7,886 nucleotides of DNA from Rhodospirillaceae bacterium. Lineage in GTDB: Bacteria; Pseudomonadota; Alphaproteobacteria; Rhodospirillales; Magnetovibrionaceae. The stretch is taken from the NCBI GenBank assembly GCA_002732845.1, contig NVSZ01000008.1, positions 36,515 to 44,400 of the forward strand. The letters are read 5' to 3'. Position numbers and translations under genes: made by a program. Of this stretch, positions 1 through 6,023 are shown piece by piece (the stretch's first letter is position 1; each line of letters starts with the position of its first letter). Under the pieces are notes generated by a model that searched no databases, was not told where the DNA came from, and worked only from the letters and a program-made list of their open reading frames with translations.

Positions 1-66
1 AAAACAACTTTTATCATTTAATATCAAATACTTAATAACGATATATTTCCGAAATTTAAGCTACTT

Positions 67-94
67 TTGAAAATCATACATTAAAGTATATTAT
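67..94 (+). promoter_or_regulatory. Candidate sigma70-type promoter for the polyamine cassette
   Basis: A -35-like TTGAAA (67-72) and a -10-like TATTAT (89-94) are separated by 16 bp; each matches the E. coli consensus at five of six positions. Transcription would start near 101, giving a leader of about 63 nt before the ATG at 164. The surrounding DNA is very AT-rich, so chance matches are easy. A TTGACA at 104-109 was considered instead but has no good -10 partner. No other gene is visible in 1-163. Confidence 0.35.
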
Positions 95-163
95 ACATAT
101 AACTTGACACTTAGGGGGTTGAAAGTGCCATAGTCGTTATCCAATGACAGTCAGGGCAAGACT

Positions 164-1453
164 ATGAGCACAATTCACAACGACCATCACGCCGATTCTT
201 ATTATGCTGCTTCGGCGGCACCATCACCCAACCGCGAAAAGCTCAAAGGCGATGTGACCTGTGATGTGTGCGTGATTGGCGCGGGCATTACCGGGACGTC
301 GGCGGCGCTTCATCTGGCGGAACAAGGCTATAACGTCATTGTATTAGAATCTCATCAGGTCGGTTGGGGGGCATCCGGGCGCAGCGGTGGGCAAGCTATT
401 ATCGGTTACAACAAAGGCTTTCTCGATATTGTCAAAATGGTTGGTCTGGACGATGCCAAAAAGCTTTGGGAGATGGCTCTGTATTCCAAGAAATTGCTGA
501 CCGAGACGGTCACCAAACACAACATTGAATGCGATTTAAAGTGGGGCCATTTGATGATGGCGATCAAACCCCGCCAAGTCCGTGAGCTTCAAGAGCTTAA
601 AGAAGAGATGGAAACAGAGACCCACTACGAAGGTCTTAAAACCCTTTCCAAGGCCGAAGCCCATGAGCGGGTCGGCAGTGAAAAATATATCGGTGCCCTG
701 TATGATCCGGGTTCGGGGCACCTGCACCCTTTAAATTACACCCTAGGTTTGGCGTGTGCCGCCGAGCGGGCTGGCGCGAAAATTTATGAACATTCGCCCG
801 CCACGCATATCCAAGAAGGTGCAAAGCCCGTCATCACCACGCCCTTGGGCAAAGTCACTTGCGAACATGTCATCATGTGCGCCAACGCCTATCTGGAAAA
901 GTTAGAGCCCAGCATTTCAAAAAAAATCATGCCCGTTGGCACCTTTATTGTCGCCACCGAACCGTTGGGCGAAGATTTATGCAAAAGCCTAATTCGCGAT
1001 GACGAAGGCGTGGTGGACATTAATTTTGTTCTTAATTATTGGCGGCGGTCTGCCGATCATCGCCTGTTATTCGGCGGACGGGTCAGCTATTCCGGCATCG
1101 TGCCCTTTGATTTAAAGCAAACCATGGGCAAATCTATGCGTGATATTTACCCGCAACTGGACGGCAAGAAAATTGATTATGCGTGGGGCGGAAACGTTGC
1201 CATCACCGTCAACCGCATGCCGCATTTTGGGCGGGTCGGTAAAAACATATACTTCGCCCACGGATTTTCGGGCCATGGCATTTTGTTTACGGGGCTGGCC
1301 GGAAAATTAATGGCCGAAGCCGTGCAAGGCACCGCTGAACGGTTTGATGTGTTTGCCCGCATTCCCCATATGTCCTTTCCGGGCGGAGCCTTAATGCGCA
1401 AGCCCGCTTTGGTTCTGTCGATGGCATATTTTAAGCTTCGGGACCTTCTCTAA
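164..1453 (+). CDS. puuB: FAD-dependent amine oxidoreductase, PuuB-like (gamma-glutamylputrescine oxidase family)
   Basis: A DAO-fold flavoprotein of 429 aa, close to the length of E. coli PuuB. Near the N-terminus (37-44) is the dinucleotide-binding VIGAGITG, with E62 at the end of the second strand as the likely FAD ribose ligand. The GWGASGRSGGQ stretch (67-77) is characteristic of the PuuB/OrdL group. A C-terminal HGFSGHG segment closes the FAD site, and the tail (FPGG, then KLRDLL) also resembles PuuB. PuuB oxidises gamma-glutamylputrescine to the aldehyde, releasing ammonia and H2O2, in the cytoplasm. The ATG at 164 follows AGGG (153-156) at 7 nt. The agmatinase 47 bp downstream would make putrescine, supporting a polyamine role. 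The partner ligase PuuA is not in the window, so the exact substrate (glutamylated or free amine) is inferred. Confidence 0.85.
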   Translation: MSTIHNDHHADSYYAASAAPSPNREKLKGDVTCDVCVIGAGITGTSAALHLAEQGYNVIVLESHQVGWGASGRSGGQAIIGYNKGFLDIVKMVGLDDAKKLWEMALYSKKLLTETVTKHNIECDLKWGHLMMAIKPRQVRELQELKEEMETETHYEGLKTLSKAEAHERVGSEKYIGALYDPGSGHLHPLNYTLGLACAAERAGAKIYEHSPATHIQEGAKPVITTPLGKVTCEHVIMCANAYLEKLEPSISKKIMPVGTFIVATEPLGEDLCKSLIRDDEGVVDINFVLNYWRRSADHRLLFGGRVSYSGIVPFDLKQTMGKSMRDIYPQLDGKKIDYAWGGNVAITVNRMPHFGRVGKNIYFAHGFSGHGILFTGLAGKLMAEAVQGTAERFDVFARIPHMSFPGGALMRKPALVLSMAYFKLRDLL

Positions 1454-1500
1454 TTTCAGCTATACTTAAACAAGATAGATTTTAATTTGGGAATGAAACC

Positions 1501-2475
1501 ATGTCGGACGAAAAAAATGGCGATCAAGCCTTTCGCAAAGGCAGTCTGTTAGGACGCTGGCCAGAACTCACCTATGGCGGCGCTTTGAGTTTCTTGCGCC
1601 GCAACTACACCGATGATTTATCCGGTGTGGATGTCGCGGTGTCTGGCATTCCCTATGACGGAGCCGTGACGTACCGCAGCGGGGCCAGATTAGGCCCGCG
1701 CGCCATTCGTGCGGCATCTGTGCAATTGGCCGAGCTTCCTTCATTCCCCTTTGGCTTTGATCCGTTTGAAACTTTGGCGGTTGCCGATATGGGCGATTGT
1801 TTTGTCGATCCGCATTACCCAGAAACCATCATCACCACCATCGAAGACCACATCACAAAAATTTTAGACGCGGGCGTTTCGCCGCTGTCGTTGGGGGGCG
1901 ATCATTTTATCACCTATCCCATTTTACGCGCCATGGCAAAACACCACGGTCCGGTGGCTTTGTTACATTTTGATGCTCATTCAGATACATGGGACGATGA
2001 TGGTAAGCGCTTGGATCATGGCTCGATGTTTTTACGCGCCAAAAACGAAGGCTTATTGAACCTTGATCAGTCCATACAAGTGGGTATTCGCACGGCAAAC
2101 TCATCTGACCATGGCTTTGATATTTTGACCGCGCCGTGGGTGCATCGCAATGGCACCACCGCCACCATCGATGCGATTCTAGAACGCGTGGGCAATGCCA
2201 AGGTGTATATGACCTTTGACATTGATTGTCTGGATCCGGCATTTGCGCCCGGCACCGGGACGCCCGTAGCGGGTGGATTAAGCTCGGCTCAGGCCTTGGA
2301 AATTGTACGTGGATTGAGCGCGTTAAACTTCACCGGCATGGATATCGTCGAAGTCGCCCCGGCCTATGATACATCCGAAATCACCGCCATCGCGGCTGCC
2401 ACCCTGGCACACGACTACCTGTGTTTGTTGGCGGAAAAAAAGGGTGCTAAACGCATCTCCGTGGGACGACTTTAG
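1501..2475 (+). CDS. speB: Agmatinase (ureohydrolase family)
   Basis: A binuclear manganese ureohydrolase of 324 aa, somewhat longer than E. coli SpeB. It hydrolyses agmatine to putrescine and urea. All family metal motifs are present: GGDH (H135), DAHSD (D158, H160, D162) and DIDCLDP (D240, D242), followed by PGTGTP and the EVAPAYD segment with conserved E284. The HGSMF stretch after the DAHSD motif resembles agmatinases more than arginases. Guanidinobutyrase or guanidinopropionase activity cannot be excluded, because these share the same motifs. The ATG at 1501 follows GGGA (1489-1492) by 8 nt. It lies 47 bp after the PuuB-like gene and its stop overlaps the next start by one base, so the three genes are probably one operon: agmatine to putrescine, then oxidative deamination. 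Confidence 0.9.
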   Translation: MSDEKNGDQAFRKGSLLGRWPELTYGGALSFLRRNYTDDLSGVDVAVSGIPYDGAVTYRSGARLGPRAIRAASVQLAELPSFPFGFDPFETLAVADMGDCFVDPHYPETIITTIEDHITKILDAGVSPLSLGGDHFITYPILRAMAKHHGPVALLHFDAHSDTWDDDGKRLDHGSMFLRAKNEGLLNLDQSIQVGIRTANSSDHGFDILTAPWVHRNGTTATIDAILERVGNAKVYMTFDIDCLDPAFAPGTGTPVAGGLSSAQALEIVRGLSALNFTGMDIVEVAPAYDTSEITAIAAATLAHDYLCLLAEKKGAKRISVGRL

Positions 2476-3344
2476 TGAATCCGGGACTGTTGGGACTGAT
2501 CGCTGCGGTATGTTGGGGGACCGGAGATTTTGCCGCCCGTTATACATCCCGTGCCATTGGTCCGGCCCAAACCTTACTGTTTTTATCCCTTGCCACGGTG
2601 CTGGTGCTTAGCCCTGTTGTGATGGACCGTGATCTTGATCCGTTATGGGACCCCACCACTTTAATGCTGACGGTTTTGGCCGGCGTGTTCACCACCATCG
2701 CCGGGTTGATGTTGTACAAATCCTTAGCCCTAGGCCCGCTGGGCGTTGTCGTGCCGATCACGTCAACCTATCCCCTGCCCCTTGTTTTAATCGTTATCTT
2801 GATGGGTGAATTGACCCTGTCGTGGGGGCTGGGTGCGGCAATGGTTGCCGTGGTTGGCGGCGTATGGGTGGTGGCACGAGCCGGACACAAAACCGATTAT
2901 GACGAACACCATGCTTTGGGGTCTTTGAAAAAAAGCATGCTGTTGGCGGGGGCCACCGCGCTGGTTTTTCCGCTCGCCATGTTGATCACCGAGGCCGCGG
3001 TCAGTCGCGCGGGTGAAGTCGAAGTAATTTGGTTTTCACGCATCATCGAAACCGTTCTGTTGGCCCTGATTATCTTTCCCCGCAAAAAATTCACACCCTT
3101 ATCTGCCCGTATGTTGGGCTTGTTGGCGGTATTGGGGCTGATCGACACCATCGGATTTGTCGCGCTGTTTACCGCACAAGGCACCGGAGATACCGCCATC
3201 GCCGCCGTCGCCAGTGCCACATACGGATTGGTCACCGTGGTTTTGGCGCGGGTATTTTTAAAAGAACCCGTCAAGCCCGCACAATGGCTGGGTTTTATGG
3301 TTGTTGTCGTTGGGGCCGCAACCTTGACCCTGTTATCGGCTTAA
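2475..3344 (+). CDS. EamA/DMT-superfamily transporter, 10 TM
   Basis: An inner-membrane protein of 289 aa made almost entirely of hydrophobic helices. About ten segments are visible, at roughly 4-22, 29-48, 61-85, 88-108, 112-135, 150-172, 182-200, 209-230, 235-258 and 266-288, with a short charged break near 137-148. This is the duplicated EamA layout. The last part (ASATYGLVTVVLARVFLKEP, then QWLGF) matches the conserved end of the second EamA repeat. The start is GTG at 2475, whose G is the last base of the agmatinase TAG stop (TAGTG). That implies translational coupling; GGGA at 2463-2466 may serve as Shine-Dalgarno. DMT proteins export or import small metabolites and the substrate cannot be read from sequence. 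The operon position suggests an amine, amino acid or related compound. No terminator follows. Confidence 0.85.
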   Translation: MNPGLLGLIAAVCWGTGDFAARYTSRAIGPAQTLLFLSLATVLVLSPVVMDRDLDPLWDPTTLMLTVLAGVFTTIAGLMLYKSLALGPLGVVVPITSTYPLPLVLIVILMGELTLSWGLGAAMVAVVGGVWVVARAGHKTDYDEHHALGSLKKSMLLAGATALVFPLAMLITEAAVSRAGEVEVIWFSRIIETVLLALIIFPRKKFTPLSARMLGLLAVLGLIDTIGFVALFTAQGTGDTAIAAVASATYGLVTVVLARVFLKEPVKPAQWLGFMVVVVGAATLTLLSA

Positions 3345-4735
3345 AGGCGATTGATTAAGACCTTTAGCGTCACCATCGCACGGGTCATTTCGTCTTCGGT
3401 AAAACTGCAAAAGCCCAACAACAGACCTTGTTGCGGGGGCTTTGATGCGTAATAGCCAGACAAGGCAAAACACACAATTCCATGGTCAGCGGCGGCCTTG
3501 GCAATGCGTTGATCGTCATAGCCTTTGTTCAGTTTAACCGCAATCTGCATGCCCGCCCGATAGTCTTCATAAACGCCAATGTCGCCGAGATGTTCATCAA
3601 TCAACTGCATCAATACCGTGCGGCGTTCCCCATAGATGCGGCGCACCCGGCGGATGTGCCGATAGAAGTCTCCGGTTTTCATAAACAACGCCAAGGCCCG
3701 CTGTGGGGCCACACTGGCCTTGCCGCCAAATTTACGGAGGCTGTGGGTGAAAGCTGAAATCTTGCGTTGGGGCATCACAAGAAAACCAAGCCGCAATCCA
3801 TTTGAAAAAATCTTTGAAAAACTGCCCACATAGACGGTGCGCTCTTGAGTATCTAAACTGGCCAAGGCCGGAATAGGACGCCCGGCATAGCGAAACTCAC
3901 TATCGTAATCATCTTCGATAATCCAACTGTCAGCGTTTGCCGCCCATTTTAAAAATGCATTTCTGCGGACTTGGGGTAAAGCTCCACCCAACGGAAAATG
4001 GGACGACGGCGTCAGAATTGTCATTTTTGCTTTGCCCTTCGGTGGCATGACGCCATGTTCATCGGTATCTAACCAACAGGCTTTCAGGCCATAGCTTTCG
4101 ACAAAGGTGCGCAGCGGTGGGTAGCCCGGATCTTCTAGGGCCAAGGTATCGCCCGCCTTCAATAATGTACGCACACAGATTTCCAAGGCATCACCTGAAC
4201 CCGCCGTAATCATCACCTGATCGGGTGACGCGTTTACACCGCGCCAATCGGCAAGGTATCGGCAAATCTGGACCCGCAATTCAAAATCGCCAAACGGATC
4301 AGAACTCACCACCAAAGCTTTTGGATCGGTGCGGGCCACCTTGGACACGCACTGCGCCCATTTTTGATACGGAAACAAACGGTCATCCATTTGACCGGGG
4401 TGAAAGGCTTTTAGGCCTTCCGGGGTTGGCTTGTGTGCCTTTAATTTTGCGGGGGAAAGTGCTCTGGATTCAACTTCGCCAATTTCCGTCACGTATACTC
4501 CAGCGCCCGGCCGGCCCTGAACAAAGCCTTCGGCTTCCAATTGTTCATAAGCGGTGACGATGGTGGTGCGCGAGACGCCCAGTTCCTGAGCCAGTTTTCG
4601 AGACGGCGGCAAACGCGAGCCGGCCAAAATCTGCCCCGACACGATGCGCTGGCGCAATCCATCATAAACCTGCTCAAACAACGGAACGATTGAAGCAGCA
4701 TCTAAGTGCAAATCAATCAGGGGGATTTCAGGCAT
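3341..4735 (-). CDS. MocR/GabR-type regulator (GntR winged helix fused to PLP aminotransferase-like domain)
   Basis: 464 aa, the usual MocR length. Residues 16-82 form a GntR winged-helix domain (PLFEQVYDGLRQRI; SRLPPSRKLAQELGVSRTT as helix-turn-helix; AEGF and GAGVYV as wing). After a linker (about 85-115), a fold-type I aminotransferase domain runs to the C-terminus. SFSK at 305-308 carries the expected Schiff-base lysine K308. The EDDYDSEFRY stretch (274-283) supplies D275 and Y277 for the cofactor; the D275-to-K308 spacing equals that of D279-K312 in GabR. Such proteins sense PLP or amine/amino-acid-PLP adducts and act as activators or repressors. It is divergent from the PNPOx-like gene, its most likely target, and convergent with the transporter, sharing a TTAA at the stops. 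No strong Shine-Dalgarno precedes its ATG. The effector is unknown. Confidence 0.92.
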   Translation of the reverse strand: MPEIPLIDLHLDAASIVPLFEQVYDGLRQRIVSGQILAGSRLPPSRKLAQELGVSRTTIVTAYEQLEAEGFVQGRPGAGVYVTEIGEVESRALSPAKLKAHKPTPEGLKAFHPGQMDDRLFPYQKWAQCVSKVARTDPKALVVSSDPFGDFELRVQICRYLADWRGVNASPDQVMITAGSGDALEICVRTLLKAGDTLALEDPGYPPLRTFVESYGLKACWLDTDEHGVMPPKGKAKMTILTPSSHFPLGGALPQVRRNAFLKWAANADSWIIEDDYDSEFRYAGRPIPALASLDTQERTVYVGSFSKIFSNGLRLGFLVMPQRKISAFTHSLRKFGGKASVAPQRALALFMKTGDFYRHIRRVRRIYGERRTVLMQLIDEHLGDIGVYEDYRAGMQIAVKLNKGYDDQRIAKAAADHGIVCFALSGYYASKPPQQGLLLGFCSFTEDEMTRAMVTLKVLINRL

Positions 4736-4737
4736 TA

Positions 4738-4785
4738 AATTGGTCTGTTCATTATTGTCTTAATTGGATATTTTAAGCATACCAA
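4738..4785. promoter_or_regulatory. Candidate operator repeats in the MocR / PNPOx-like divergent gap
   Basis: The 93-bp divergent intergenic region has AATTGG at 4738-4743 and again at 4762-4767, 24 bp apart and so on roughly the same helix face after two turns. An inverted ACCAA (4781-4785) pairs with TTGGT (4740-4744). ATACCA (4779-4784) also resembles the half-site described for GabR. MocR regulators typically bind direct repeats in the gap shared with their target gene, so this is a reasonable place. The repeats are short and AT-rich, so this is a proposal only. Confidence 0.35.
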
Positions 4786-4803
4786 CTTTAGGGTATTTCT
4801 CAA
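4776..4803 (-). promoter_or_regulatory. Weak candidate promoter for the MocR-type regulator
   Basis: On the minus strand, TTGAGA (4803-4798) and TATGCT (4781-4776) are separated by 16 bp, matching the -35 and -10 consensus at five and four of six positions. Transcription would start near 4769, directly over the AATTGG copy at 4762-4767. Binding there could allow autorepression. The match is modest. Confidence 0.25.
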
Positions 4804-4828
4804 TCCTTATTATGATAAAGGATCAGAC

Positions 4829-5482
4829 ATGACCGATACCCTGCCCATCACCGAAAGAACCCGTCTGCGGCGTGGACACAAACGTGGTGATTTTAATCGC
4901 GAGACCATCAATGCCATTTTAGACGCCATGCCGATGTGCCACATTGGTTATGTGTTAGACGGTAGCCCCCAAGTTATGCCAACATTTCAATGGCGCGAAG
5001 GCAATCATGTCTATTGGCATGCGTCCAGCGCCGGGCGCGGCATTGGTGCGGCCGGAAATCAAGACGTCTGTATGACCGTGTCGCTTTTGGACGGTTTGGT
5101 TTTGGCCCGGTCAGCCATGCACCATTCGGCAAACTTTCGCTCCGTGATGATTTTTGGCAAACCCACCAAAATCACCGACCCGGACGAAAAGGCTCAAAAA
5201 CTGGGCAACTTGATTGATGCCCTGTATCCCGGTCGAAACGCGTTGCTGCGCCCCATGACCGCCCAAGAAAACAAGGCTACGGCGGTTTTATCCCTACCCA
5301 TCGAAGAAGCCTCGGCCAAGATACGGTCCGGCGGCCCGGTGGATGATGACGAAGATTACAGCTTGCCCATCTGGGCCGGAGTTGTTCCGGTGAAAATGCA
5401 ACTGTTGCCCGTTGAAGCTGATCCTCGTAATCTGGATGGCGTTGAAATCCCGGATCATATTCAGGATATAAAAATAGGTTAG
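4829..5482 (+). CDS. PNPOx-like flavin-binding split-barrel protein
   Basis: 217 aa of the pyridoxamine-phosphate-oxidase-like (FMN-binding split barrel) superfamily, of the larger Pyridox_ox_2/NimA-like kind. Visible family features are RTRLRRGHKRGDF near the start, HIGYVLDGSPQVMPTFQWR (38-56), LLDGLVLARSAMHHSANFRSV with the paired histidines at the flavin site, a PGR motif, and EEASAKIRSGGPVDDDED followed by LPIWAGVVP. It lacks the C-terminal substrate-binding signature of true PdxH, so it should not be called pyridoxamine phosphate oxidase. A flavin-dependent reductase or binding role is possible but unproven. The ATG at 4829 has a good Shine-Dalgarno, AAGGA (4818-4822), 6 nt upstream. It is divergent from a PLP-sensing MocR regulator and in operon with the ABM-domain gene 8 bp downstream (or 2 bp by its alternative start), suggesting regulation of this pair by that factor. 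Confidence 0.85.
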   Translation: MTDTLPITERTRLRRGHKRGDFNRETINAILDAMPMCHIGYVLDGSPQVMPTFQWREGNHVYWHASSAGRGIGAAGNQDVCMTVSLLDGLVLARSAMHHSANFRSVMIFGKPTKITDPDEKAQKLGNLIDALYPGRNALLRPMTAQENKATAVLSLPIEEASAKIRSGGPVDDDEDYSLPIWAGVVPVKMQLLPVEADPRNLDGVEIPDHIQDIKIG

Positions 5483-5490
5483 GAATGAAC

Positions 5491-5817
5491 ATGATCGCCG
5501 TCATTTTTGAAGTCACCCCCACAGCCGAAGGCAAAGCCGAATACTTAAAAATCGCGGCCGATTTGCGCACACATCTCGAAAAAATAGACGGTGTGATTTC
5601 CATTGAACGGTTTCAAAGCCTCACCGACGACGGCAAAATCCTCAGCCTATCGTTTTGGCGAGATGAGGACGCCATTTCGCAATGGCGCAATTTGCAAGAA
5701 CACCGCTTTGCTCAACAACAGGGCAAAGAAAAACTGTTCAGTTCCTATCGCATTCGTGTGGCCAACGTTGTTCGGGACTATTCAAATACCCAGCGTGATG
5801 AAGTGCCTGAAAATTAA
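5491..5817 (+). CDS. Small ABM-domain (antibiotic biosynthesis monooxygenase-like) protein
   Basis: A dimeric alpha/beta-barrel ABM protein of 108 aa from the start chosen here. The order is MIAVIFEV as first strand, a helix (about 15-32), DGVISIERF, then LSLSFWRDEDAISQWRN and EHRFAQQQGKEKLF, ending in YRIRVANVVRDY. The FWRDEDA and HR-x-AQ patterns are typical of stress-associated ABM proteins; members include quinol monooxygenases and haem-degrading enzymes, and many have no known substrate. The ATG at 5491 is preferred because AGGA (5481-5484) lies 6 nt before it and homologues commonly begin MIAVIFEV. The in-frame ATG at 5485, two residues longer, is the alternative and could use AGGT (5476-5479). 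It directly follows the PNPOx-like gene and is probably cotranscribed. Its TAA lies in the left arm of a 21-bp inverted repeat. Confidence 0.8.
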   Translation: MIAVIFEVTPTAEGKAEYLKIAADLRTHLEKIDGVISIERFQSLTDDGKILSLSFWRDEDAISQWRNLQEHRFAQQQGKEKLFSSYRIRVANVVRDYSNTQRDEVPEN

Positions 5818-5866
5818 TGCCTATATTTTAACCATGAATAATATGATGGTTAAAATATAGGCATTA
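5815..5866. repeat. Perfect 21-bp inverted repeat (10-nt loop)
   Basis: Positions 5815-5835 and 5846-5866 are exact reverse complements, separated by GAATAATATG. The arms begin TAATGCC and end AACCAT, and are AT-rich. The left arm starts with the stop codon of the ABM gene. No T-run follows on the plus strand (the next bases are TATAGACTG). On the minus strand the hairpin is followed by ATTTTC. It may end the upstream operon or stabilise its mRNA 3' end. It may also be a protein-binding palindrome, since it sits about 87-138 bp upstream of the predicted sigma54 start site. Confidence 0.9.
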
Positions 5867-5925
5867 TAGACTGTTCCTCTGCGTACTCTTCAAAAAAATT
5901 GACTGTATTTCAAAGCCTTAGCAAC

Positions 5926-5942
5926 TTGGCACGGGCCTTGCA
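5926..5942 (+). promoter_or_regulatory. Sigma54 (RpoN) -24/-12 promoter
   Basis: The sequence TTGGCACG-GGCC-TTGCA matches the sigma54 consensus TGGCACG-N4-TTGCW at every defined base. The invariant GG is at 5928-5929 and GC at 5940-5941, exactly ten bases between. The start site would be about 5953, leaving a leader of about 71 nt to the FNT ATG at 6024. Sigma54 promoters need an enhancer-binding ATPase such as NtrC, typically bound 80-150 bp upstream. No canonical NtrC site was recognised, but the 21-bp palindrome falls in that range. This implies nitrogen-status or similar control of the transporter. Confidence 0.85.
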
Positions 5943-6023
5943 AATTTGTTCCCAGCGCTTCGGCGTGCACCGATTTTTTTGTCTTGTCACGTAACAACAA
6001 ACAAACACAGAGGAAACACAGTT

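Noticed and set aside
104..109. Exact TTGACA as a -35 box
   Set aside because: No acceptable -10 lies 16-18 bp downstream; the best candidate, CATAGT at 129-134, needs a 19-bp spacer and matches at only four positions.
1910..2242. Open frame of 110 codons on the minus strand inside the agmatinase gene
   Set aside because: The sense strand encodes all metal-binding motifs of agmatinase; the antisense translation has no recognisable features or ribosome site.
2366..2611. Plus-strand open frame bridging the agmatinase and transporter genes
   Set aside because: It overlaps two well-supported genes in another frame and has no domain-like character; the transporter frame from GTG 2475 explains the region.
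2897..3274. Minus-strand open frame of 125 codons inside the transporter gene
   Set aside because: A shadow of hydrophobic helix codons; the sense frame has the clear EamA repeat pattern.
4829..5482. True pyridoxamine 5'-phosphate oxidase (PdxH)
   Set aside because: The C-terminal PdxH substrate-binding signature is absent and the sequence pattern fits the broader Pyridox_ox_2/NimA-like flavin-binding group.
5815..5866. Insertion-sequence remnant or MITE
   Set aside because: No flanking target-site duplication is evident, the arms are separated by only 10 nt, and no second copy occurs in the window. A genome-wide search could reopen this.
5946..6023. Longer FNT start at TTG 5946 (26 extra residues)
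   Set aside because: It lies upstream of the predicted sigma54 start site, has no Shine-Dalgarno, and the extra residues do not look like FNT sequence. ATG 6024 has a good ribosome site.
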